The notes beneath the pieces are model-generated. The model had not been told where the DNA came from and did no database searches. It saw only the letters and a program-made list of their open reading frames with translations. Below are positions 9,854 through 18,676 of a stretch of 18,676 nucleotides of DNA, in pieces. Source of the stretch: Saccoglossus kowalevskii. Its lineage: Eukaryota; Hemichordata; Enteropneusta; Harrimaniidae. The stretch is from positions 152,768 to 171,443 of the forward strand of contig NW_003133373.1 of NCBI RefSeq assembly GCF_000003605.2, read 5' to 3'. The position numbers were made by a program, and so were the translations under genes. Numbering within the stretch: position 1 is the first letter of the stretch; the number at the start of each line of letters is the position of its first letter.

Positions 9854-10451
9854 GGAGAGAAAGCTTTGATTTGGTCTTGACACCTCACTCTGTCTATGAT
9901 TGTGGTTATTTTGAGACTGTACACTCTTTCTATCATACTAAAATGGTCACGAAATTTAACAAGTGTTTCTGCTTATTTACACTGATGCCGGCGTGAGCGT
10001 TGGCAAGCCTACTAATTAGGTTTCTGTATACAGCGCCACCAGTGGTTGTTCCCGGCTCCATGCGTCGAGGGCAGTATTTCATTTCCACACACACCAGTTC
10101 TCGGCAAGCACTGAGTTGGGTCTAGGTTCTCTACTGTATATAACAGAGGTCGTTGTTTTCGGCGCTTGCCAACTCGATCCCGATGCTCTGCCTTCGGTCT
10201 TCCGAAATCTGAGACTAGAGACTACTAGTATACGACTTTATACATGGTTAATACTACAAGTGCCTCTGATTGTATGGGCATTCCAACCACCTGTGGAATC
10301 TGTTACAGAACGAATACATAACAAGTACTAGTATATGCTAATTTGCGAAATGCATATAATTTTCCGACCCAATATTCTCGACTGCACTTCAACTATGCAA
10401 ATACTCGATTTTGATGACGTCATATACATGTACTTACTTTTAAAATTTTGG

Positions 10452-11003
10452 TAGCTATAAAACAAAGACGTTATAGTTGTAGTTATAAAATAAAAACTGT
10501 AGTTATACAACAAAAACTGTAGTTATACAACAAAAACTGTAGTTATACAACAAAAACAGTAGTTATACAACAAATACTGTAGTTATACAACAAAAACTGT
10601 AGTTATACAACAAATACTGTAGTTATACAACAAATACTGTAGTTATACAACAAAAACTGTAGTTATACAACAAATACTGCAGTTATACAACAAATACTGT
10701 AGTTATACAACAAATAATGTAGCTACACAACAAATACTGCAGTTATACAACAAAAACTGTAGTTATACAACAAATACTGCAGTTATACAACAAAAACTGT
10801 AGTTATACAACAAAAACAGTAGTTATACAACAAATACTGCAGTTATAAAACAGAACTGTAGTTATACAACGAAAACTATTTATATAAAAAAAATGGCAGT
10901 TATGTACAACAACGACCCATATTTATACAACAGACTTTCAGTATCGTAGTTATACAACAACAATTGTAGTTATACAACAAATACTCGTAGATATACAACG
11001 CAA
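10452..11003. repeat. 20-bp minisatellite, about 26 copies
   Basis: The unit AGTTATACAACAAAAACTGT repeats with exact 20-bp spacing from 10481 to about 10859 (19 units), with degenerate units on both sides (10452-10480 and 10860-11003). Variation is almost confined to a few sites: AAAAACT or AAATACT, and a last base T or C. Nearly every unit keeps TTATACAAC. The array lies between the two genes, about 1 kb past the 3' end of the TMEM272-like gene. Confidence 0.96.
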
Positions 11004-12025
11004 AACAATTCACAAAAAAGTACTCCCAATGCAGACGGACGTTATTTACTTCAAATTATCAAATTCAAGAATCAAGTCTATAACCTAAAGACAAAATCTT
11101 AGACAAATTATTTGACTTATTTTTATCACGCCTGCGATGAACCACGATAAACCGCGACTTTGTCCGATGAAAGTGTCTGGCCCCGTTGTCCATCGCGGCA
11201 GCAACTAATCTGCATACTAGTATATACTAATGATTGAATGCATTATGTAAGCCTAAGTATGTTGTTGGCAGAATTGCATATTATGCGCAGCACCATGAGT
11301 CCGTATTCCGACCCTTGCCTGTATCAAGTCAACGTGGTACTGCAAGGTTAGACACTATGCCGGTCAGAGTTATGTGAGTGTCCCAGTCTCACGTCGGATA
11401 AACTTGTATTGCAACTTGAATACTTATATTGTCCTTGTCATATGTTATAGCAAGGAGCTAAATAGTTACACCATGTTGTACCTCCAAGGTCAATAATCTT
11501 CGTTTTTTTTAAGTCTGCCTTTTGTATATATTGTTTGTATCTATGTAATACTAAATGAACGAACACTAATTCATAATACTAGCATAAGTATTCTAAAATT
11601 GTACTCTACTCATTCGGTGCAACAATATTCATTTTAAGTTTAAAGCACGGTGGTCGTCGCGCTGTGCATGTGTGACATTGAATTTCCCACAATCCAATGC
11701 GCTCTTTAAATGGAAATCACGAGTATGAGATTTGAACGCCGCCCAGCTTGTACTGAATACCACCAGCGACTCCTTCGATATCTTCCAATCACCTAAAATT
11801 ACCTAATTAAAGCTTGGAAACGTCTCAGTTTGTACTCGTTGATCTGCGCAACGGTCAAAGTCGCCATCTTTGTTTATATGAGACCCATATACATGTATTT
11901 CGCGCATGCGTGGCGTGACGACTACCGACCTTTAACAAATGTAAGGCATGGCTGTTTACCGGTCACCATGATCATGATGGCGTTGAGAAGAGTACATCAC
12001 ATAATAACTAGAGATGTATCCAAAT
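11004..12025. other. 3' flank of the TMEM272-like gene; no gene seen
   Basis: About 1 kb of single-copy sequence. It should contain the 3' UTR of the TMEM272-like gene, which reads leftwards from 12026. I did not find AATAAA or ATTAAA on the minus strand here; the nearest variant is TATAAA at 11878-11873. An AAGATGGCG YY1-type motif on the minus strand (about 11869-11861) and a CGCGCATGCGT NRF1-like core (11901-11911) also lie here. Confidence 0.5.
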
Positions 12026-12465
12026 CTAATCTGTCTCTTGACGTTTCAAATAAGTGTAGCAAACTGCCAACAAAACTAACAGCAGCACAAGTACTGCAAG
12101 AAGGACGTAAAATCCAATAATGACGGTTAAAGACGTATAATACACAACCGGGTGGCAGTAAAATCGTGCATTCCAGAACGTTTCTTCAAACTCAATAAAT
12201 GTCCGCAATTCAAACACCCACTGATTAGCCGCTATATACCAGCCGAGGAGGAATATTATCAACATAAATGCGACTGCACAACATGTCTGTGGTGACGTCA
12301 TATCATTGTCCGAATCACCACCGGAAGTTCCTTCAATTTCATGCTTACGAATTCGGCATAAGTTCCACATTACGCCCATCATTATTAGTAATCCAACAGT
12401 GCCGGAAACACTCAGATATAGCGGTAGTAAGGGTTCCGCCGGACACTGGCCTGAGTACCGCACTC
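12026..12465 (-). CDS. Exon 3 of the TMEM272-like gene: membrane segments 2-4 and stop
   Basis: The acceptor ends ACATTGCAG (AG at 12467-12466). The frame runs 145 codons from VRYSGQCPAEP to LKRQETD and the TAG at 12028-12026. The open frame continues upstream to an ATG at 12499, but those 11 extra codons are intron: the splice site and the match of exon 2 rule that start out. Confidence 0.87.
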
Positions 12466-14628
12466 CTGCAATGTAATTACATGTTTTTGGCTGAGACACT
12501 TACCAGAGATGGTGGCAAACAGTAATATTCAACAGAGTAGATTATTCCTTTGGTATAGTTTATATTATGGTGGATATGCTTAATATTAAGGAGAAAGAGA
12601 CGCATTTAACCCTGGGAATTTGACTTCAATATTCAATTTGCTGACATCACTACTTATTCTATGATTGGATGATTGATTGACAGCGATGTCATTAAAAACA
12701 ATTTGAACTTCTGAATAACAAATAAATAAATGGCACTATTAACATTATGCTTATTTTTTTTATTCTAAAATGAAGGTTGAACAAAAAAAAAACATTAATT
12801 ACTTGAGCACATAACGAAAGGGAAACTGTTTTAACCTTCATGCCAGCGGGAAACTTGGTGTTAGTCACTAAATATCGTAATGGAAATTTCCGAATCTAAA
12901 GTTACTTGATACTTTGACGGTTTATATATTCAAACAATAGGCTTTCTGTTGTGGGAAAAAACAAGGGGTAGCCATACATGTTTCTATAGAAGCAGCCCGT
13001 CCCTAATATCATCACTATTTCCCAACGCAGTGACAGAAGCTGAGGCATTTTGTGAATTTGGAAAACGCTCTAATTCCGAAAGTTCGCGCTAGAAAATTCA
13101 GCAAATTCTAAGTTCACGTTTTCACACTATCATCACCGTGAGTCCTGAAACAAACTGAGCAGATAATATGCAAATCAGTGTCAGTCTACTACGCAATTGA
13201 GATGGTACACTGTTGGTACATCATTGCGGCTGATCTGCACTGGCTCGAAAGATGAATTCTGATTGGCTAAAAAAACAAAAAAACTTGTGGCGTTGAATGC
13301 ACGTTCATTGTCAGTATTGTTATGCAAATTCAAACTAGCTAATCATTTACAACCTTCCGAGCCAGTACAGATTAGCCCCATCATTGATTGAAACAACTGC
13401 AGCAGCAACGGACTTAACTTTGGTAAAGCGCCCTCATTGTGAGCAACGCGGGAACTATATGTTCACGCGGTTTTAGTAGTTAAAGCGGGGAGTTGTCACC
13501 TGCGCATGCGTCAGATGGCCATAGCGTGTCAGTTTACAAACAAGCGTCTACCCATGAGCCTTTGCGTTTTTAGCTTGCGTTGTTATCGCTGTTTGGGACT
13601 CAATTCCGCGAGTGCACAGGTGACGACTCCTCCGCTTTAAAGTTTCGATCACGAATTATGGCACGAGAACGAAGATATAATAACCACTTACCAATAAAAA
13701 ACATGGCAGCTGGAATAGCAGTACATGAACCAATCAGAATTAGAAAAGGCACTGCCAGAGAGAAAGAAAATATGTCACGTGATTATACTGACATTGTGCA
13801 TAATTGAATACTGTAGTATTACGGTGGCGTTATACTATCTTTGTGATAAATACTACAATTGTCACTGGCTCCATTAGAATTTAATCTTATTTCTGATTTG
13901 TCGATTTATGGCCTGAATCTTAGCATTTTAATATATAGAAATGAGGGCGCGTAACAAGCTTTTCAAAGTTCTTTGTGAAATGTAATAATACTGTGTAGCG
14001 GTAATTAGATAGGAATCATCCGAGAACAGTCAGTAACAATAAGTCAGCTACAGCTCGATCATCCGGCTCTTCGTCCAACATGACCCACAGAGGGCGCTAT
14101 ACCCAGATAACAGTATGGTGTACCGTTTTCCGTGAATCTAATATACACGTAATTGGTAATGAAAACGACAAATGAAGACAGTATCGCTAACAATGTATAC
14201 TCATTCTCAGTTTCTTTTGGAACATGTTCAATATATGACATAAAAACAGTTCTCCTGTCATTGTATGGCTTGACAAAGTTGTTTGTTGTTGTTTTTTGTG
14301 GTGGGACAATCATTTCAAAAATTAATGTTTGAATTGTAGATGCCATTACAGACATATTTGCTCAAAAAGGGAATCCTTGTAGCGTCACATATATATAGCT
14401 TTCCTGGAAATTAAACGTGCATGCAAAAACACCATGGATCTACAAACAAAGGATCCATTATGGGTGCACTTTATACTGACGACTACTAACCCATCGATTA
14501 AGGGGCGCTTTGTCAGTCATGTGATACTATAACTCACGTTTTCCTGCTGCAGTTGACCAAAAATAGTGACAAAAATCTGCCGAACTGTCGATCTCCTTCT
14601 GGGCTTCTTTAATATCCTCGAGAACCAT
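12026..14628 (-). CDS. TMEM272-like four-pass membrane protein (three exons, complete)
   Basis: Coding exons 14628-14538, 13751-13692 and 12465-12026 join in frame through phase 1 introns to give 196 residues ending in TAG. A soluble N-terminus (1-30) is followed by TM1 (about 32-51), the family hallmark CPAEPLLPLYL (58-68) opening TM2 (to about 84), an acidic loop (91-107, GTSGGDSDND), TM3 (about 111-133) with GWYIAANQWVF (125-135), an FYCHP motif (152-156), and TM4 (about 157-188) with a short tail KRQETD. The CP-x-x-P-x-x-P motif before TM2 and the W-V pattern after TM3 are typical of TMEM272-like proteins, which are expanded in invertebrates. Their molecular function is not established. 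The ATG has A at -3 and G at +4. Membrane location is inferred from the four hydrophobic segments. Confidence 0.87.
13227..13378. mobile_element. 152-bp MITE with 8-bp target duplication (hAT- or Merlin-type) in TMEM272-like intron 2
   Basis: The element is bordered by identical 8-bp copies CATCATTG at 13219-13226 and 13379-13386. Its ends are inverted repeats: left CGGCTGATCTGCACTGGCTC, right (reverse complement) GGGCTAATCTGTACTGGCTC. Similarity continues to a subterminal TGATT(G/A)GCTA, about 45 bp per arm. An 8-bp duplication is typical of hAT and of Merlin elements. It has no coding capacity, so it would have been mobilised by a partner. Confidence 0.82.
13501..13511. promoter_or_regulatory. 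NRF1-like motif in TMEM272-like intron 2
   Basis: TGCGCATGCGT, one change from the NRF1 consensus, lies 180 bp from exon 2. It is the same 11-mer as at 5101-5111. Motif match only. Confidence 0.25.
13692..13751 (-). CDS. Exon 2 (60 bp) of the TMEM272-like gene: first membrane segment
   Basis: A clear acceptor (TTTCTTTCTCTCTGGCAG) and donor (GTAAGT) frame a 60-bp exon, phase 1 on both sides. It encodes PFLILIGSCTAIPAAMFFI, which is almost exactly TM1. Skipping it would keep the frame and remove one membrane pass. Confidence 0.85.
14538..14628 (-). CDS. Exon 1 of the TMEM272-like gene
   Basis: The exon encodes 30 residues of a polar cytosolic-looking N-terminus (MVLEDIKEAQKEID, then SSADFCHYFW, ending AAGK) and one base of the next codon. 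The donor is GTGAGT (14537-14532). Together with the next exon the junction codon reads CTG (Leu), leading straight into TM1. Any upstream non-coding exon would not be visible. Confidence 0.8.
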
Positions 14629-16718
14629 GATAGTGATAAATTATGTTAATTTTCGCCAGGGTGTGGTAATTACAGGACAACACAATTACACGTGACTGTC
14701 CTTCACAGAAATTAATGTCCTATTTAAAAATAAATAAATAGAAGCGTTGTCATTTTGGCTGAACTGTAAGAAAAACTGTATTGTAAATATGCATCCCATA
14801 CTCCTTTAATATTCTAAAAACACCAAAGCTTGGCACTTTAAAGAATTACCATTATTTATGCAGGGGTGGTCAACATTACATTGCCGGCTGCTTGTTTATT
14901 TCAGAGAGTCCTTCATTACAGCCTTACGACATTATAAACAATACTAAACATGTTTTTCCGCACTCAAATAAATGGTTGTTCTCAGCCTCACAAGAAGAAA
15001 TGGTTATATGGCTTTAATTTATTTTACCACAGACCTAATAAAATATAAAGACGCCTAAAACTCCATACATTTTGTTTCCCCCAGCAATTGATCAAGCTGA
15101 ACGCACTCAATAGCATCGGTTATTAATATTATGAAAATAATTGAACAACGAGTATGCTTCCAACATGGCGGGGGTGAAATAATTATACATGTTGTGTAGC
15201 TATATATTATTAGAATTACTGGCATGATGGGAAAATACTAGCATCAATCATCTCACAGCTGCGATTAGCACTGCTCAACTATGTTGACTGCTCTGTCAAA
15301 TTTGTTATAAAAAATAACAATATAATATCTTAGACTGAGTAACTATAAATTCATCTTTCACTCGTGATCAGTTTCAGTCACAATATTATAAACTTATAAA
15401 TTGCATACTAATATCCGAGTAGTATTTATTTACGATATTAGTTTTAGACTTGTTTCATATTTTATTGAATAGCTTTTCTTTTAATTATAAGTCATTTGGT
15501 CAAAAGTAAAGAAACTATATATTATGATCTAATTGACTTGATAACTTGGCGAACCACGTGTGAATAAACCATGTGTTCTTACCATTCAACATTCGATAAT
15601 TTACACTTCGCCATTCAATGCAGCTACCCTCAATCGTCTTCAATGTCTGTATTATATTCCCGGCTGTCTTGTCACTTCACATCAGTCAATCAATAAAATG
15701 CATAATTTTGGCAGTTTTCAATAAAATCTATAACGTTCAAAAATAGAAATATAGTATCAATGGGGTTATCAGGAACACAATTTGAAGACTCTGCAACGCA
15801 CACTTACATGAGTGCAAACAACACTGCAAAATAATTATATAATATAATGATGAGCCACAAATGATGAATGTGATCACGTGACCTCGATCAGGATGATGCT
15901 TCAAACCAGCACAACACAGCAGCTATTAATACATGACAAAAGAAACAATGCCGACACAAAACATATTAATTTACAAAAGATGTACAGTGTGGAGTCATTC
16001 CCATTCAAGCTCGTGTGCCGTACATTGCGGGATACCGCTAGACAACAAATACTACCACGATATTTAGTACAAATTGAACTCAGTGTGTTAGTAAATGAAA
16101 AGTTTTTACTTTGTATACGTGAGGGATTGGTGGATTGGTGATAGAGCCGGACCGTAACGGACATCCTCCGAGTCCGGTTTTCTCTTGACAGTAAATGTTA
16201 TACCAATTTTAATTCTGCAATGATACACGGTATTTATTTAATTAAATTTCTCAATATCATTTTTTTGTAATTGACATTAATATGTGCTATTGCGAAATTA
16301 TTCGGGCATATGTATATCCGGTATTTATATCGCTATTTAGTAACAGATACAAGTACAGAGCATGCCACGAGTGTGAATGCACTAACTTTATAAGATAACG
16401 TTCAGGAAATTAAATTAAATAAAATCGTGACATATTCTTACTGTAGAATCCAATACATATTGTGGAGAACACGACTGGAAACCCGAAAGAAAACGAATCT
16501 TTAGACCCACGTATCTGTTGGACACCATTCATGTCAGACAAGTATTCATTAATTCACCGTGACTAATTAGGCTGATTGAAATTTATCTTCTAATTAATCG
16601 GCCACTGTTAAAGAAATATGTTATAAACTGTGAGAATCAAATAAGTTAAGACTAAATATGAATATTTTAGTGCACCACAGAACGTCTACTATAGTATGGT
16701 AATCCCGATGTTGTAGCC
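14629..16718. other. Gene-free AT-rich interval upstream of the TMEM272-like gene
   Basis: The first few hundred bases should hold the TMEM272-like promoter, but I see no clear TATA-type core at a fixed distance. An ACATGGCGG YY1-type motif lies at about 15164-15172, and a ZNF143-like block on the minus strand (TTTTCCCATCATGCC, about 15232-15218) is about 0.6 kb upstream of the ATG. A stem CCGGAC/GTCCGG (16147-16152, 16172-16177) is present. Two overlapping 87-codon frames on opposite strands at about 15878-16164 look like chance. Confidence 0.5.
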
Positions 16719-16843
16719 CTGTGTGCTCCATATCTGCAAGTGACACTGCCACCGTCTTCGCCCGTGCCTGCAATTGACGCAGCCGACGTCTTCGCTACAT
16801 GCCTGCAAGTTACAATGATGACGTCTTCGCGACGTGTCTGCAA
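16719..16843. repeat. 34/35-bp tandem repeat, left part
   Basis: Units share CTGCAAGTGAC and GACGTCTTCG blocks, with CGTCTTCG at 16753, 16787 and 16822 (spacing 34 and 35 bp). The array is cut by the insertion at 16844-17175 and resumes at 17176. Confidence 0.85.
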
Positions 16844-17175
16844 AGAGGGGAGGCAAGTGGGGTAGCTGGTACAGTTTTACGGGAAATAAAAATGGCTTTT
16901 TACAATTTACAAGGAAAAAAAGACGTTTTTATAGTTTACAGTGAAAATTGAATTTTGCAGTGAATTGTGTCATCTGGTCGTTTTACAGTTTCGAAAATGA
17001 AATTTCCCTTGATTATTCTTTACGACGTTTTTTATTTGGATGTAAATTCTTGTACGTACCGAGAAAAATATTTGCCTGTGATTACAGAATTACGGAATTT
17101 ATTTTTTCAATTTACGTTGTACGAACAAAAAATATTGTAATTACGTTGAACGAAAATAACCCTTATCCCCCCCCT
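16844..17175. mobile_element. 332-bp insertion with 5-bp target duplication, unclassified
   Basis: The segment interrupts a 35-bp tandem unit and is flanked by TGCAA at 16839-16843 and 17176-17180. Joining the flanks with one TGCAA gives a unit of exactly 35 bp, so the empty site is explained. The ends are G-rich and roughly inverted (AGAGGGGAGG; reverse complement of the right end AGGGGGGGGA). The inside is AT-rich with TTTACAGT/TTTACAAT motifs and no convincing gene. No LTR-type TG..CA ends or poly-A tail are seen, so the class is open. Confidence 0.72.
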
Positions 17176-17345
17176 TGCAAATTATAATGATGACGTCTTC
17201 GTGACGTGTCTGCAAGTGACGCTGCTGGAATCTTCGATCCATACCTGGTTCCATGCCTACGTGGGGCGCTGCTGGCGGCTTCGATCCATGCCTGGTTCCA
17301 CGCCTACACAGGGCGCTGCTGGCGTCCTCGATTCGTGACTCGAGT
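17176..17345. repeat. Tandem repeat, right part: 34/35-bp unit passing into 47-bp units
   Basis: After one 35-bp-type unit (CGTCTTCG at 17194) the array shifts to 47-bp spacing: CGCTGCTGG occurs at 17220, 17267 and 17314. The longer units contain the old core plus a CCATGCCTGGTTCCA segment. The region is more GC-rich than its surroundings. Confidence 0.85.
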
Positions 17346-18676
17346 GACGATAATTCACAACTCCACGCATGATATTTTCAATCGCCCAAACGGAACATGG
17401 TGTAACATAAATATGACTAATCCGGGGGAACGAATATGAATTAATTAGGGCAAATTAACCGGAGAAGCCAAAAGCATTGACAGCATGCACATAGATTAGT
17501 ACCGTCTGGCATTTAATTATTCAAAAAAAAACCAAAATATATGTATATCATCGACATGTATTTATATAAATACACCTGGCGCTCTGGGGACGAGTGATTA
17601 ACGCTGCTGTGCCGTGGAGATGAGCGTGACATGAGTGACGTATATATTTCATGACCTATGTATAACCACTCTACCATGTCATGGTAATCATACACGTACT
17701 GCGCTTAATTTAACTGTTATTAAAGACGAATCAATATGATAGTCACACAGAATGATTTACTAATGCGTACGCACATATCACATACTCCTAGTATATCCAA
17801 GCCTAGTTTTCCGAAGCGGCGGGGGGTGGGGGCTTTGTGCGGCAACTTGAATTAGTAACTGATATGGTATACTCTAGTGTCGACGATAAAAAACGTTTAT
17901 GGCAGGTGGAAATGTTGACCACATGCGGCGAGACTGAGATTATGCAACTATATACGTATGTGTTAAGATAGTGACACGTGACTATTAATGAAATTAGATA
18001 AAAAAATAAACTAACCGAGTATTCTGTGGTCTTTGCGTTTGTGTAGCGGCCTACGCCCCATTCACCACCGTCGACATAGTATCATGATTGGGTCTTGGGG
18101 AATTCGGTCCCCTTCGCTGCAATTTGATTGTTGGCTATGTTTGATTGTCGTTCCAACGAGTATGTGTGCCATTGTTATTGGAGTGTCGACAGATGGAGTG
18201 AAAACAAGTCGGTTGGCCTAAGTAACGGGTTCAGGCAATGGGTGTAACGTAGTTTCGATTACTCGACAGCGGCATTATCATCACAAATGGGCAAACGCGA
18301 AGTGAAAATGAACAAAAATATATCATGCCGTTGTTTGACCAACAATGCATTGCGTGAAACAAATAAGCAGTGCACAAGCCTCATTCGGTGACAACCAAGA
18401 TCGAGTTACGCGATGCCTGGGGACCGAATTATAAACGTCAAAGATGCAAATTGGCTTCCTAATAGCGGAACCATTCATACAATGTTTACTTATTTTTGTT
18501 TGTGAGCAGTTCGTGTCATTGGGTCGTTTTTACTCTACTTATTTTCGGACGTTTTGCTGTCTAGGTATTAGTGCGTTATATCGCCAACTTATTTGCCTTG
18601 GGGCGTGCGTCTGTGGGCCACTCGACGCGTATGGCTAAAATACTAACCACAGCTAGGATAACGTCGTAACACAAAC
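17346..18676. other. Right end of the window; no gene seen
   Basis: This 1.3-kb stretch holds no exon I can support. Open frames at 17513-17695, 18033-18221 and 18444-18638 have no recognisable domain. A G-rich run (about 17818-17833) is notable only for composition. Confidence 0.5.

Larger units (their letters stand above)
6531..10451. other. Gene-free interval between the two genes
   Basis: I find no convincing exon in this 3.9-kb stretch. Open frames here (for example at 7651-7893, 8258-8509 and 8661-8936 plus, 9267-9782 minus) show no recognisable domain, often lack an ATG, and overlap open frames on the other strand. Structures present are an inverted repeat (7381-7507), a palindrome near 8411-8432, a perfect 20-bp palindrome (9834-9853), and CRE palindromes TGACGTCA at 7033-7040 and 10415-10422. 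No tRNA was seen. Confidence 0.6.

Noticed and set aside
12268-12525. Plus-strand open frames at 11830-12120 and 12268-12525
   Set aside because: They are antisense to TMEM272-like exon 3 and its flank and show no family features.
14059-14355. 98-codon open frame on the minus strand with one hydrophobic stretch
   Set aside because: It lies in intron 1 of the TMEM272-like gene; its length is expected by chance at this base composition and it shows no family resemblance. An alternative exon cannot be excluded.
16147-16177. Stem CCGGAC/GTCCGG followed by TTTTCTC, like an intrinsic terminator
   Set aside because: Bacterial-type terminators do not apply in this animal sequence; the stem is only six pairs with a 19-base loop.
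17817-17836. G-quadruplex candidate
   Set aside because: Only two real G-runs separated by one T, not four tracts with loops.

Overview
This window is animal (metazoan) nuclear DNA, most likely from an invertebrate. Coding sequence is sparse, split by GT-AG introns into exons as short as 51 and 60 bp, and lies in AT-rich non-coding DNA with several minisatellites and small transposon-like insertions. No ribosome binding sites, operons or other bacterial features are present. The species cannot be fixed; the two gene families would suit a marine invertebrate such as an amphioxus, hemichordate, echinoderm or lophotrochozoan. That is inference.

Two protein genes are supported, both on the minus strand and both rebuilt here from exons that join in frame. 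(1) Positions 6410 down to about 159: a secreted, bacterial-type sphingomyelinase C-like phosphodiesterase of the endonuclease/exonuclease/phosphatase fold. It has three coding exons (6410-6347, 1922-1872, 1448 to about 159): a signal peptide exon, a 51-bp linker exon and one large catalytic exon. The 3' end may lie off the left edge. (2) Positions 14628 down to 12026: a complete four-pass membrane protein of the TMEM272-like family, 196 residues, three coding exons (14628-14538, 13751-13692, 12465-12026). All four introns within coding sequence are phase 1. The genes are about 5.6 kb apart in the same orientation; nothing suggests a shared function.

Layout from left to right: a tetranucleotide microsatellite (1-57); sphingomyelinase exons 3 and 2; a very large 42-bp minisatellite (about 1980-4588) filling roughly 60% of sphingomyelinase intron 1; the rest of that intron (4589-6346); exon 1; a long gene-free stretch (6411-10451) with an inverted repeat at 7381-7507 and a perfect 20-bp palindrome at 9834-9853; a 20-bp minisatellite (10452-11003); gene-free DNA to 12025; the TMEM272-like gene, whose second intron carries a 152-bp MITE with a perfect 8-bp target duplication; gene-free AT-rich DNA to 16718; a 34/35-bp then 47-bp tandem repeat (16719-17345) split by a 332-bp insertion with a 5-bp target duplication; and unremarkable DNA to the end.

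The most interesting signals are the intronic 42-bp array, whose units each carry a palindrome matching the paired TALE-homeodomain site TGACA-NN-TGTCA; the two small insertions whose empty sites can be read directly; and the animal sphingomyelinase C-like gene itself. I see no clearly new biological system.
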